Of a stretch of 64,000 nucleotides of DNA, positions 37,912-47,116 are shown one piece after another. The notes under the pieces were generated by a model. That model did not search any database, was not told the DNA's origin, and was given only the letters and a program-made list of their open reading frames with translations. The stretch is taken from assembly GCF_001673405.1 (NCBI RefSeq), contig NZ_LZLV01000093.1, positions 1 to 64,000 of the forward strand. Direction: 5' to 3'. Numbering within the stretch: the first letter of the stretch is position 1; every line of letters starts with the position of its first letter. The translations under genes were made by a program, and so were the position numbers. The stretch comes from Mycobacterium sp. 1245111.1. Lineage in GTDB: Bacteria; Actinomycetota; Actinomycetes; Mycobacteriales; Mycobacteriaceae.

Positions 37912-40323
37912 ATGACACACGCGACACCAACACCGTCTCCGGTGCCGGGCAACGGCGCGGGGACAGCAACACTGAACCCTGCCGAACTCACGTCCCTACC
38001 TCCGGTCTCCGGCGGGCAGTCAGACGTGTTCGGCGACGTCCTGCAGGCGGGCCTGGATCCCGCCGGCGCGTTCGGTAGCGCGTTCGCGCTGCACCGCGTG
38101 GTCGGCAACACCACGATCAACGACACACTGGGCCGACTGGCCGGCCGCACACCGGAGGCGGCGGCGCCCCAGACCACGCCGCAGACGTCGCTGGACGGTT
38201 CCGCCGGCAGTCCCATGGACGACAACACGACCGTGCAAGCGCCGGCCTCCGGTCAGCCCGACCCGGCCGCGACGCCTGACCCGGCGAACACGCCTGACCC
38301 GGCTGCGACACCCGACCCGGCGACCCAGCCGGCCGTCACAACACCGGATCCGGCTGCGACGCCTGACCCGGCCACGAAGCCAACACCGGTACCGGGGGCC
38401 GCTGCTCCACCTGAGGCGAGCTCGGCGGCCGGCGAGGAAGCTGCCCGCGACGCCAAACGCAGCATGGGCCGCATCTTCGCCGAGGACGGCCTGAAAGCCG
38501 CTGCCCGCGAGGGCGGGGTCCTGGCCGCTAAACGGGGAGCCGCGCTGGGTTCACGACTGGCGGCGAGCACGTTGCTGCGCCTGGGCGCCCTGTCGGTACC
38601 GGGTTTGGGAACCGGAATCACCGTGGCGTTGTGGTTCATCGACACCGACGGCCGCAAGGCGTTCAACAACCTCATCGCCTCGGTGATCGGCGGCGGCAGC
38701 GAGGCACCTGCGATCGACGCCGCGCCGGAGCCGCCACGCACCCACTTTCTGCCGTTGACCCACGACGGCAACCGCGACTCAGTCATCGAGAAAAAAGACC
38801 ACGGGATGTACCGCACCAACACCGCCGCGTTCGGTTACAACCCCGACGACGTGTGGCCGACGGCTGACCCGGCGGTGCAGACAACCAGCGACTTCGCCGA
38901 CGTCGCGCACCGCGTCAACGCTTTCAACAGCAAACTGACACAGGTTGTCGAGGACCTGACGAACGCCTACCAGTCCGCACCCGACGAGCAGTACGTCGTG
39001 CACTCCTGGGCTAATACCAAGCCCGGTGTCGACGCGCTGGCGGAATTCCAGTCATCGCAGCTACCCGCGATCGGCACTCAGCTGATGTCGGGTGCGACCA
39101 GCGCTAACAACGCCTACCAGGCATTCCGTGACGTCAACCTCAAGAACCGTCAGGAAATCAACAACTCGACCTCAGGCCTGATCCCGTTCATGGCCAACCA
39201 CGTCAACGAAGGCAACATGTCCGACTCCACGGGCGAGCTCAAGAGCGCCGTCGACGACATGGGCCGGGTGGCCTCGACGCTGGCGTCGGCGGCCGATGTC
39301 TTCACGATCAAGCCCAACCGCACCAACGCGGACACGACGTCGTCGGTGGAGCCTGATCAGCCCACTCCGGCCGCACCACCAGCAGACCCGCTGCCCGCGC
39401 CGGCGCCGGGCGGGCCCGGCGCGCTGCCTGCGGCCGCGCCGGATCCCAACGCGGCCGACCCCGCTAAGGACCTGGCCTCACTGCTGCGCAACGGCGGGCT
39501 CCCGCAAGGCGGATTCCCTGGTGGAGGTATGCCCGGCGGCATGCCGCAGATCCCCGGTCTGGGCGGCATGCCGCAAATCCCGGGCGGCCTCGGCGGCCCC
39601 AAGGGGCTGGGGGATGACAAGCCCATCGACAAGGACGCGCTCCAGAAAGCGATCGATGACAAGAACAAGCCCAACGACGACGCGAAGAAAGCGCCGGGAG
39701 ATCCTGTGCTGCCCAACCAGGCACCGCCGATCGGCGGGCCCGCTGCGCCTGCGGACAACAAAGGTCAACCAGCTGAGGCCACCCCAGCGGGCAACCCGGC
39801 GTCCAACACCACCGACATCGGTGGCCGCAAGTGGACGTTCGACAACCCCAAGCTGGCGGCCCTGGCGCACAACCTCACCGGCACCGACGGCGCCGGGCAC
39901 AAGAGCGTGGCGCAAGCCGCCTCAGAAGCAGGCTTCAAGCTGCCCCCGCCTGGACAGGACGTCGGCGAAAACGTGCCCGTCGACCAGATCAAACCCGGTG
40001 ACGTGATCATGGGCTCGAACAACCACAACGGCGTCTTCCTCGGCGTCGTTGACGGACAAGCGATGGCGCTGACCGAGTCCGGCGAGGTCAAACCCCTCTC
40101 CGAGGTGGCCCAGTTCGACGGCCCCCACCAAGGGTTCTTCCGCCTGGCCGACGACGGGGCACCACCGGCCGGGGCCGCGCCCGTTCAGACCGCATCCGTC
40201 GCCGCACCGGCACCGCCGCCGCCGATTGCACCGGCACCAGCTGCCGCCGAGCCGGGCGTTCTACCCGGCCAAAACACCGGCACACCCGGACTCAACCCCG
40301 GCCAGGTGCCGCCCAACAACTGA
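37912..40323 (+). CDS. Large probable ESX substrate with dead NlpC/P60-like domain
   Basis: 803 aa from the ATG at 37912 after GGGGGGAA. Order of parts: Pro/Thr-rich start; residues about 110-155 with PDPAATPDPANTPDPA repeats; a hydrophobic stretch near 220-265 (LGALSVPGLGTGITVALWFI); a helical region at 305-470 (FADVAHRVNAFNSKLTQVVE, ANNAYQAFRDVNLKNRQEIN) like an Esx/PPE helical hairpin; a Pro/Gly-rich linker; and residues about 638-745 following the NlpC/P60 pattern. In that domain the catalytic DCSG is TDGAGHKS and the His region is NNHNGVFLG, so it should not cleave. No Sec signal is seen. It is followed by a lytic transglycosylase fusion, suggesting a cell-wall-facing complex. Confidence 0.65.
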   Translation: MTHATPTPSPVPGNGAGTATLNPAELTSLPPVSGGQSDVFGDVLQAGLDPAGAFGSAFALHRVVGNTTINDTLGRLAGRTPEAAAPQTTPQTSLDGSAGSPMDDNTTVQAPASGQPDPAATPDPANTPDPAATPDPATQPAVTTPDPAATPDPATKPTPVPGAAAPPEASSAAGEEAARDAKRSMGRIFAEDGLKAAAREGGVLAAKRGAALGSRLAASTLLRLGALSVPGLGTGITVALWFIDTDGRKAFNNLIASVIGGGSEAPAIDAAPEPPRTHFLPLTHDGNRDSVIEKKDHGMYRTNTAAFGYNPDDVWPTADPAVQTTSDFADVAHRVNAFNSKLTQVVEDLTNAYQSAPDEQYVVHSWANTKPGVDALAEFQSSQLPAIGTQLMSGATSANNAYQAFRDVNLKNRQEINNSTSGLIPFMANHVNEGNMSDSTGELKSAVDDMGRVASTLASAADVFTIKPNRTNADTTSSVEPDQPTPAAPPADPLPAPAPGGPGALPAAAPDPNAADPAKDLASLLRNGGLPQGGFPGGGMPGGMPQIPGLGGMPQIPGGLGGPKGLGDDKPIDKDALQKAIDDKNKPNDDAKKAPGDPVLPNQAPPIGGPAAPADNKGQPAEATPAGNPASNTTDIGGRKWTFDNPKLAALAHNLTGTDGAGHKSVAQAASEAGFKLPPPGQDVGENVPVDQIKPGDVIMGSNNHNGVFLGVVDGQAMALTESGEVKPLSEVAQFDGPHQGFFRLADDGAPPAGAAPVQTASVAAPAPPPPIAPAPAAAEPGVLPGQNTGTPGLNPGQVPPNN

Positions 40324-40360
40324 CGCAGCCCGCAGCTGCCATGCGTAAAAGGACCCCGCG

Positions 40361-41374
40361 ATGACCGACACCGCCGGCGACATCGCCGTCGACCAACCAA
40401 CCGCGCAGCAGACCTACACCTCCAGCCAGGAGGCGCTGCGCGGCCACCGAGACGGCATCCCCGACCCCGACCACCACGGGCTCGAAGATCCGACCATCAG
40501 CAAGGCGCTGCACGACCACAACGACAAAACCAAAGACAACATCGACGCCACCGATAAGTCTCTCGATCATGGAAAAGACGCTGCAGCAGGGCTTTCCGAC
40601 ACCGACGCCGCCAGCGCCGAGCGCACCAACCGCGACGCCGATCCCGGGGGAGTGAGCGCACTGCGCGACGCCCTGTCGAAACCGGCCGGGCCCGCCAGCC
40701 CGTTCACATCCGGCGCGCCCACGATGGCTGCCCCCGAACCCATGCCCATGCCCGCACCACCGGCCATGCCTGCCATGCCGTCACCGCCACAGATGTCGAT
40801 GCCTGCCCCCGCCCCCGGCGTCTTCAACGTCGCCCCCGCGGCCCTGGCCAAACTTCTCGCCGGCGCCGACAGCTCCGGCACTCCCAACGCCTCCACGGCC
40901 GCCGCCCGCGCCCCAGGAGGCCGTCAGCCACTCCACGACAGTCAAATCGCCTTCCATCCAACCGGTTTGACGTTAAACAAGTCGCAAGTCGCCGGCCTGA
41001 TCGACCGGTGTCTGGACAACAACGGGATCAGCACAGACCCGCAAGTCAGGGCGACGTGGCGAGACATCCTGACCAATCAGTGGTTCCACGAGAGCAGCTT
41101 CGACCCCGATGCGGTCAACCGTGACGCCGGCAACACCGGAGCCGCCCGCAGCGACGGCGCCGCCGGCGACGCCGCCCGCGGTATCGCGCAGTGCAAACCC
41201 GGCACCTTCGCCACTTACCACGTGGGCGGCACCTCAAATAACATGTTCGACCCCGAGGCCAGCGGCTCCGCCGGCGTGGCTTACATGATGGCCGAATACA
41301 AGATCTCGCCTGATGGCGCCGGACTTCAACGATTCCACGAAGCCCGCCGCGCCGCGGGCTACGGAGCCTACTGA
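40361..41374 (+). CDS. Esx-like/lytic transglycosylase fusion protein
   Basis: 337 aa. The first 100 residues are helical and polar (YTSSQEALRGHRDGIPDPDH, DHNDKTKDNIDATDKSLDHG), like a secreted Esx/Esp N terminus, without signal peptide. A Pro/Met-rich linker (PMPMPAPPAMPAMPSPPQMS) follows. Residues 200-337 are an SLT-type muramidase domain: catalytic Glu244 in QWFHESSFDPDAVN, then ARGIAQCKPGTFATYH and the end AYMMAEYKIS. It would cut peptidoglycan glycan strands to open a path for transfer or secretion, the role VirB1 has in type IV systems. Export is probably through the ESX channel because no Sec signal is present. Confidence 0.8.
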   Translation: MTDTAGDIAVDQPTAQQTYTSSQEALRGHRDGIPDPDHHGLEDPTISKALHDHNDKTKDNIDATDKSLDHGKDAAAGLSDTDAASAERTNRDADPGGVSALRDALSKPAGPASPFTSGAPTMAAPEPMPMPAPPAMPAMPSPPQMSMPAPAPGVFNVAPAALAKLLAGADSSGTPNASTAAARAPGGRQPLHDSQIAFHPTGLTLNKSQVAGLIDRCLDNNGISTDPQVRATWRDILTNQWFHESSFDPDAVNRDAGNTGAARSDGAAGDAARGIAQCKPGTFATYHVGGTSNNMFDPEASGSAGVAYMMAEYKISPDGAGLQRFHEARRAAGYGAY

Positions 41375-41439
41375 CCTGAGCGGCCGCAACATACAACCCC
41401 GTCCACCCACCAACCACGAAATTACCTGGGAGCCAACTG

Positions 41440-42216
41440 ATGCCGACCGCGAACTACAACTGGCGAGCACCCAAACCGTTCAACTGGCGCCGCGTAACAG
41501 TCCCCGTGACGATCGTGGCCCTGATCGCCGTCACCGCCCTAGTGACCGCGTTCCTGACCCGCCCGGACCCGCCGGCAACCCCAGCCCCGCAAGCCGTGCC
41601 GACCGCCCGCGCGCTCACGCCGCTTGAGACCACGGCGATCAATTCGCTGCTCGGTCTGCAGCGCACCGGCGCTCACCGCTCCGCTGGCACCATCACCGTC
41701 AACGGCCACAAGTTCGGCGTACAAACCGCGTTCACCGACGACGACGCCGCCGGCTCCGGCACGATCACCGCCGGGCATACCCGCGGCGACGCCCTCCTTG
41801 ATCACGGCGTCGTCTTCATCCGCGGCGACGACGAGTTCCTGGCAGCCCTGGGCATCTCAGGGCCCGTCCCGTCCCCGCCCTACTGGGTAGTGGCCGGAGA
41901 TCTCCTGCAAGGCAAGCTCTTCTACTCACCTACCACCTGGACCGCAGCCCTGCTGCCCACACCGGCCGCGACAATCGACGGCAACACCTACACCGTCGGC
42001 GCCAACTCCGCGACCCTCAACAACGGAAAAGACATCTCGCACTACAACATCAACGGTGTCAGCGTTGACATCACACCCGGGACAGCCGCCGAGATCACCG
42101 CCACCGCAGTCCAATTAGGCGCAGGGCACGGCCCCGGGGCGGTGCCGACCAGATCGGCGTCAGGCTCGTGGCAGCTTCCGCCCGGACCCCCGCCGCCAGC
42201 ACCACCCACCCCATAG
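41440..42216 (+). CDS. Single-span membrane protein with extracytoplasmic domain
   Basis: 258 aa, ATG at 41440. Short basic N terminus (NWRAPKPFNWRRVTVPV), one membrane helix (TIVALIAVTALVTAFL), then a Pro/Ala spacer and an all-beta domain (AGTITVNGHKFGVQTAFTDD, GSGTITAGHTRGDALLDHGV, YWVVAGDLLQGKLFYSPTTW) ending in a Pro-rich tail. The fold looks like LppX/LolA-like or similar lipid- or wall-associated domains, not firmly assigned. It is the last gene of this plus-strand block and is likely a structural component of the envelope apparatus. Confidence 0.6.
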   Translation: MPTANYNWRAPKPFNWRRVTVPVTIVALIAVTALVTAFLTRPDPPATPAPQAVPTARALTPLETTAINSLLGLQRTGAHRSAGTITVNGHKFGVQTAFTDDDAAGSGTITAGHTRGDALLDHGVVFIRGDDEFLAALGISGPVPSPPYWVVAGDLLQGKLFYSPTTWTAALLPTPAATIDGNTYTVGANSATLNNGKDISHYNINGVSVDITPGTAAEITATAVQLGAGHGPGAVPTRSASGSWQLPPGPPPPAPPTP

Positions 42217-42593
42217 CCCCAAGCACGTATAGCACGCATAGGGCCGCGTGCATCGCAAGCATGATGAGTCGTGAGTTCACGCCGAAGGCGGCCGCCTTCG
42301 ACCAGGCCGACACCTACATCGACACCGCCGGCACAATCACTCACACGGTCGTCCGCGCGTCGAATCACATTCTTGGAGAAGCCGTCTTAGCCCTGCTGCC
42401 CGCGGTCCTGACCCTGCTCGTCAAGGTGACCAGTGACTTGCTCGATCACCGAAAGTGTGTGAACCCTCAGCCGCGCCCTGGCGGCCCACACGCCCACGCT
42501 GTGGCAACAACACGCGCTGCGCGGGCTCGCGCCAGGCGCCCGCGTTGCGGTGCGCCAGCAGGGCAGCTGAGGGCGCAGAATCCCGCGGCGGCA
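42217..42593. other. Region between converging genes, with a possible short ORF
   Basis: 377 bp. A frame starting ATG near 42261 gives about 55 protein-like residues (SREFTPKAAAFDQADTYIDT, then LGEAVLALLPAVLTLLVKVT) before it runs antisense into tcpC; it is not supported beyond 42590. Near 42228 is a partial copy of the recurrent motif (TATAGCAC). No strong terminator was noticed. Confidence 0.35.
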
Positions 42594-43493
42594 CTACTTG
42601 TAGGAAACCGAGCCGAAGTGCACCGGCTCGTCGAAACCGTCGACGAGCCACTGCTTGTTGTTGCTCAGCGTCAGTCGCAGCGGCACGTCGATCGTGCTGA
42701 ACGTGTCGGTACTGACCGACGCCTTCGCCGTTGCCAGGACATGAACGGTGGTGCCGGGCTTGGCCGACGCGGTGTCCTCCGATCCTTTGGCCGCGTTGAT
42801 GGCGGTCAGCGAAACCCCTGTGTAGGGAGAGGTTTTCACCGCGGAATCAGTGAACTGCGAGGACACATAACTGCCCAGCGAGCCCGCGCTGTTGGCCGTG
42901 TAGAACGCGGTCAGAAACGACCCGACCTGAGTTCCCAGCGGGCTGTTCACGCCGATTCCGTCGGTGTAATAGGCCCCGATCTGCACGGCGCGCGCGTTGT
43001 TGTTGACTGGCCGCGGCCACATCAACGCCTTGTATGTTCCGCCTGCTTCAAGGAACGTGACGTGGAAATAGCTGCGGGTGCTGCCGTTGGAACCGGGCGG
43101 AATCACAGTGGCCGCCAACGTCAAACCCCACTCGGTTTCCTTGCCTGCACTCGTGCGGGTGACTGGTGGAACAGCATTGATGTCGAGCACCGTGAACGGG
43201 TCGGCACTGAGTTGCGGCTGGCCGGGCATCGCTGCCATCGCGGCCAGTTTCTCTGCCTCGTGCGCGCCGCCGGCCAGCCACACCAACAAGAAATTGTGGG
43301 CGAAAAACTCCGCGCCGACATAGCCGTTGATCTCGTTGAGAACGTTGACGGGACGCTGTGATGTCTCGATCCGGATCAACCAAAACGACAGCGCAATCAC
43401 CGCCACAATCGCGGTCCACGCGGCCGCTGCGGTGGCCAAAAAAAGACGTCGTGTCGCGCTTGCGGTCAGCTGAATTTCGGGCTTCGACGGCAT
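42594..43493 (-). CDS. tcpC: TcpC-family conjugation protein (VirB8-like)
   Basis: 299 aa from the ATG at 43493 (a TTG at 43523 is the alternative). Cytosolic start, one membrane helix (TAAAAWTAIVAVIALSFWLI), then two extracytoplasmic NTF2/VirB8-like domains: FFAHNFLLVWLAGGAHEAEK, GKETEWGLTLAATVIPP, then AVQIGAYYTDGIGVNSPLGT, GSFLTAFYTANSAGSLGSYV and the C-terminal VLATAKASVSTDTFSTIDVP with LRLTLSNNKQWLVDG. This is the layout of TcpC from Gram-positive conjugative plasmids, which scaffolds the transfer complex. It stands alone on the minus strand between two transfer blocks. Confidence 0.82.
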   Translation of the reverse strand: MPSKPEIQLTASATRRLFLATAAAAWTAIVAVIALSFWLIRIETSQRPVNVLNEINGYVGAEFFAHNFLLVWLAGGAHEAEKLAAMAAMPGQPQLSADPFTVLDINAVPPVTRTSAGKETEWGLTLAATVIPPGSNGSTRSYFHVTFLEAGGTYKALMWPRPVNNNARAVQIGAYYTDGIGVNSPLGTQVGSFLTAFYTANSAGSLGSYVSSQFTDSAVKTSPYTGVSLTAINAAKGSEDTASAKPGTTVHVLATAKASVSTDTFSTIDVPLRLTLSNNKQWLVDGFDEPVHFGSVSYK

Positions 43494-43577
43494 GATGAAG
43501 GTGTCTTTCCACGCGGTGGGCAACTCGCCGCAAGCATAAACTTCAGTTTAAGAATCGGAGCGGAGGCGCCAACCGAC

Positions 43578-44840
43578 ATGACGGAAAAATACGGCGCGAT
43601 CCTCGATCCGGCGAACTTCGGCCAGAACCAAAAACAGCGCATCCACGCGCTGGTCGATGAGTTCCTCACCGACGACACCATGTCCCCGAACGCGGAACTG
43701 GCCGCAATGAATTCGCTGCTCAACGAGGTCCTCCCGCCCCCGGCGGCACCGGTGCCGGCGCCGCGGCCCCATGTCGATGCCCCGCTGGACGACTGGGCGC
43801 GCGACGATCAGCCCGCACCACGCACACCGTCCCCCCCTGACCAACCGGCAGCGGCGCCGTGGGGCGCGCACTCGCCAACCACCGGCGGCGGCGGCGGCAA
43901 AGTCGCCGACGTCTTCACCCCCGCAGCGCCTGCCGACACCGACGACCTGTACGCCGACAACGACGACGACTACGAGGACCGCTACGCGTTGTGGTCCCCG
44001 CCGAAGCCGGCGACGGTCGTCGTTCCCGACGATGTCGCCGACATCGAACCCGTCCATGACCAACCCCCGGCCACACCACCTGAGCCGGCCACCGATCCCA
44101 TCCCGCTGCCCGGCTCAATGGCGCCCGCGACTGCCCGCCGGCTGCTGGCCTCGGCGTCGCAGCGATGGAAGACCGCGCCGAGCTGGCTGCGCATCGCCAC
44201 CCCGGCCGCCGCCGGCATGGCCATCGCACTGGTCGCCGCGCTGGCGCTGACCGGCCACCACGACACCACACCTATCGATGGGCCCCGCCCCACCGCCGAA
44301 GCGCCAGCCACCACCGCGCTCAGCCCGGCAGCAGCCCCGCTGATGCCCTCCGACGTCAAATCGGAATGCCCCGCGGGCAGCTCGCCGAACCCGGGCCTGA
44401 TCTTCGGAAGCGACAAGAGCCAGGCCTGGATCTGCACCCGCGTGTACGGCGTCGACAGCGGCGTCCTGACGATCTCCTTCAACCAGCCCGTCATCGTCTC
44501 CTCGATCACGGTCGTCGCCGGCTTCGACTACGTCGAACCCAGCGGCGCCGACCACTGGAACGAGCACCGGGTCGTCACCCAAATCCTGTGGCGCTTCCCG
44601 GGACAGATCGTCCAGAAAATCAATCCCACCCGGGGAGGGGCGACACTCACGTTGCCCAACATCGCCACTCAGGTGATCACCGCGACCATTCAGAAAACCC
44701 AACGCCCGCCCGCGGTCCCCAACAAAGACGGCGGCCTGATACCAGGAATCCTGGGCGGCCCCGACGCCACAAAGGTCGACCAATCCTTCGCGATCGGCCA
44801 CATCACCATCGTGGGCCGACCCGCCGGCGGAGCCACGTAA
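43578..44840 (+). CDS. Membrane protein with cytosolic Pro-rich part and extracytoplasmic beta domain
   Basis: 420 aa, ATG at 43578. The start (MTEKYGAILDPANFGQNQKQ) and a helix with HALVDEFLTDDTMSPNAELA are followed by a Pro/Asp-rich linker. One membrane helix sits near 214-233 (AAAGMAIALVAALALTG). The outer part has SYMPATHETICALLY conserved-looking blocks: ECPAGSSPNPGLIFGSDKSQ, AWICTRVYGVDSGVLTISFN and VSSITVVAGFDYVEPSGADH, with two Cys, which resembles a discoidin-like sugar- or wall-binding domain. The opening helical motif is similar in style to N termini of proteins in plasmid ESX loci. It lies between tcpC and eccA; a structural role in the machinery is inferred from place. Confidence 0.6.
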   Translation: MTEKYGAILDPANFGQNQKQRIHALVDEFLTDDTMSPNAELAAMNSLLNEVLPPPAAPVPAPRPHVDAPLDDWARDDQPAPRTPSPPDQPAAAPWGAHSPTTGGGGGKVADVFTPAAPADTDDLYADNDDDYEDRYALWSPPKPATVVVPDDVADIEPVHDQPPATPPEPATDPIPLPGSMAPATARRLLASASQRWKTAPSWLRIATPAAAGMAIALVAALALTGHHDTTPIDGPRPTAEAPATTALSPAAAPLMPSDVKSECPAGSSPNPGLIFGSDKSQAWICTRVYGVDSGVLTISFNQPVIVSSITVVAGFDYVEPSGADHWNEHRVVTQILWRFPGQIVQKINPTRGGATLTLPNIATQVITATIQKTQRPPAVPNKDGGLIPGILGGPDATKVDQSFAIGHITIVGRPAGGAT

Positions 44841-44843
44841 GCC

Positions 44844-45005
44844 ATGACCCCAAACGAGATTGCAGTGCCACCGAACGACGCTCGCCGCATCCACGAGGAG
44901 CAACGGCCTAAAAACGCTGGAGTCCACGCGGACCAAAATCGCAAGCACGCAACACGATCCAATCGCCGCGCCGACAAACAGGCTCTACGGAAGGAACAGC
45001 GCTGA
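44844..45005 (+). CDS. Very small basic protein upstream of eccA
   Basis: 53 aa, ATG 3 bp after the preceding stop, ending at a TGA at 45003-45005 that shares a base with the next ATG. Basic and polar: MTPNEIAVPPNDARRIHEEQ, then KNAGVHADQNRKHATRSNRR. No family. Spacing and stop-start overlap on both sides argue for translation, but the composition is also what random GC-rich DNA gives. Confidence 0.38.
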   Translation: MTPNEIAVPPNDARRIHEEQRPKNAGVHADQNRKHATRSNRRADKQALRKEQR

Positions 45006-45109
45006 TGGGCGCCACGGCCCGTGTTCAACGCATCGTCAACACCTATCAGCAGCTGCACAGCCCGAACTACCAGTTGTGTACCCGAACCGACATCGCCGAT
45101 ATTCGCTAG
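45005..45109 (+). CDS. Tiny ORF between the small protein and eccA
   Basis: 34 aa (MGATARVQRIVNTYQQLHSP onward), starting in a TGATG overlap and ending 58 bp before eccA. It may be a leader peptide or chance. No relative is known. Confidence 0.28.
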   Translation: MGATARVQRIVNTYQQLHSPNYQLCTRTDIADIR

Positions 45110-45167
45110 CCGCAGACTTCCACGCTCAGCGACCGACAAGACCATTACCCCGGGGGAATTCACAAAC

Positions 45168-47030
45168 ATGCCCGAGCTCACCGAAGACCTGATCCACTAC
45201 TTCACTACCGGCCTCAAGGCCTGGTTCGCGCAGCACAACGCGCCCTCTGCGCGCGAGCACTTCATGTGGTGCAAAGAGCAGCTCGACAGCAGCCAGTGCG
45301 ACATCTACCGGGCGCTGGCCCAACTCGACGAACCCGAACCCGCCAAACCCGTCCTCGTCGAGGACATCTACCGCACCCGCAACACCTGGGGCCGGCTGCT
45401 GACCGCCGTAACTGAAGGCGGCCAGCGCCTCCAAAAAGACGCGCTGGCAACCAAAGTGAACGTCATCCCCGAACTCGACATCACGTTCTCGCTACGCACC
45501 CCGACCATCGCCGACATCGGCTACGCCAGCGTGCTGATCGAGCAATCCCGATTCGCCGATGCCATCTCGGTCATCGACGCGGCCGCCCCGCCGCTGCCGA
45601 TACTCGATCTACTCAAGGCGTACGCGCACTTCAAAGCCCAACGCTGGCACGACGTGATCGACCTGGTGACGCCCATCCAGTCGCCGCACATCGTTGACGC
45701 CCATGGCCGCACCACCGACCAGATCGACGCACTCATCCAAGCCGCCGCATACCTGCTCAGCGGCATCAGCTACGCCCACCTGGGCAACTTCGCCGCCGCT
45801 GAGGAACGTCTCAAGAGCGCAGAGTCGTTGAAATACATCAACATCGGCGCCGAAGCCTGCTACTACCTGGGCCTGATCGAGCGCGCCAAAGGTGACGAAG
45901 ACGCCGCCGCGATCATCTGGAACAGCGGAATGGCCTACGCACGCACCGACAAACTCGTTGCCGCACTGGATAACCCGAACATCGTGCTACGTCAAACCAC
46001 CCCCGAACTCATCAAACAACGCGGCTCCTTCTGGGATGTCAACACCGAGTCCGACCTGTCCGAGATCCGCGAAGCCCAACGCGAAGAATCTAAGAACGCC
46101 CTTCTCGCCGAAGCTGACGCCGAGCTCGCCCGACAGATCGGCATGACCGACGTCAAAGCACAGGTCCACCGCTTCAAATCCGATGTGGCATACGCGATCG
46201 AAGCGACCCGCCGCGGCCGCGGCGGCTACGCGAAATCCATGCACATGGCGTTTACCGGCCCCCCAGGAACCGGGAAAACCACCATCGCGCGTGTCGTGGC
46301 CAAGATCCTGTGCGGGCTGGGCCTGATCAAGAGTGATCGCCTCGTCGAAGTGCGTCGCGCCCACCTCGTCGGCCAAGTCATCGGTGAAACCGAAGCGAAA
46401 ACCAACGCGGTCATCGACAGCGCCCTCGACGGTGTGCTGTTCATCGACGAGGCCTACGCGTTGTCGGTGGCCGACAGCAAGAACGACTTCGGCAAGGTCG
46501 CCCTCAACGAGATCCTGGCGCGCATGGAAAACGAACGTGACCGCCTGGTCGTGATCATCGCCGGCTACCCCGACGACATCAAAGCGCTGCTCGCCGTCAA
46601 CGACGGGCTCAGTTCGCGATTCACCCGCCACATCAACTTCTCCTCCTACAGCCCAGAAGAGATCGGCGCGATCGCCGAAGTGCTTGCCCCGCACGTCGAT
46701 GGGAAGCTGCCACAGGCCTCCCGCGACCTCATCGTCAACGAAACCCGCTCGCTGCTGATGGTCGCCGACCACGCCGGCCGCCGGCTGCTCGACGTCGCCG
46801 GCAACGGCCGATTCGTGCGCAACATTCTCGAGTCCGCCGCCGAGTACCGCAGCACCCGCCACGAAGGCGTCAACCTGCAGGCCCTGTCCGACGAGGAGTT
46901 CTTCGCGCTGATGCCCGAAGACATCGAGCTCGCGCTGCGCGACACGATCGACCCCCTGTTGGGCAGGCGATCCAGCGCCCCGACCGCCGCCGCGCAACCC
47001 GCCCACTACCCGTCCGGAGAAGACCAGTGA
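45168..47030 (+). CDS. eccA: EccA, AAA+ ATPase of the ESX system
   Basis: 620 aa from the ATG at 45168 after GGGGGAA. The N-terminal 270 residues are TPR-like helical repeats (ADAISVIDAAAPPLPILDLL, AHLGNFAAAEERLKSAESLK, YYLGLIERAKGDEDAAAIIW), the substrate-recognition part of EccA. The CbxX/CfqX-type AAA+ core has Walker A GPPGTGKTTIARVVAK near residue 363, Walker B GVLFIDEAYALS near 423, and sensor/arginine-finger region AGYPDDIKALLAVNDGLSSR then FTRHINF. The lid ends near residue 595. EccA is the cytosolic ATPase that acts on ESX substrates and their chaperones. Followed by eccB with a tiny ORF in between. Confidence 0.93.
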   Translation: MPELTEDLIHYFTTGLKAWFAQHNAPSAREHFMWCKEQLDSSQCDIYRALAQLDEPEPAKPVLVEDIYRTRNTWGRLLTAVTEGGQRLQKDALATKVNVIPELDITFSLRTPTIADIGYASVLIEQSRFADAISVIDAAAPPLPILDLLKAYAHFKAQRWHDVIDLVTPIQSPHIVDAHGRTTDQIDALIQAAAYLLSGISYAHLGNFAAAEERLKSAESLKYINIGAEACYYLGLIERAKGDEDAAAIIWNSGMAYARTDKLVAALDNPNIVLRQTTPELIKQRGSFWDVNTESDLSEIREAQREESKNALLAEADAELARQIGMTDVKAQVHRFKSDVAYAIEATRRGRGGYAKSMHMAFTGPPGTGKTTIARVVAKILCGLGLIKSDRLVEVRRAHLVGQVIGETEAKTNAVIDSALDGVLFIDEAYALSVADSKNDFGKVALNEILARMENERDRLVVIIAGYPDDIKALLAVNDGLSSRFTRHINFSSYSPEEIGAIAEVLAPHVDGKLPQASRDLIVNETRSLLMVADHAGRRLLDVAGNGRFVRNILESAAEYRSTRHEGVNLQALSDEEFFALMPEDIELALRDTIDPLLGRRSSAPTAAAQPAHYPSGEDQ

Positions 47031-47116
47031 TGGTCAACCGCAACGACATTGCCCGCGCCGCCGCGCGAGTATCCATCCACGCAGCCCACCGCGCTGCCGA
47101 CCGGGGGAGCTGCTGA
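47030..47116 (+). CDS. Tiny coupled ORF between eccA and eccB
   Basis: 28 aa, MVNRNDIARAAARVSIHAAH and a short basic end, starting in the eccA stop (TGATG) and stopping inside the eccB start (TGATG). It contains the eccB ribosome site GGGGGAG in its last codons. It may serve only to couple eccB translation to eccA. Confidence 0.35.
   Translation: MVNRNDIARAAARVSIHAAHRAADRGSC

Noticed and set aside
42261-43361. Long plus-strand frame opposite tcpC
   Set aside because: Only the first 55 residues look protein-like; the remainder is antisense to a well-supported TcpC. Kept as a note in the gap entry.
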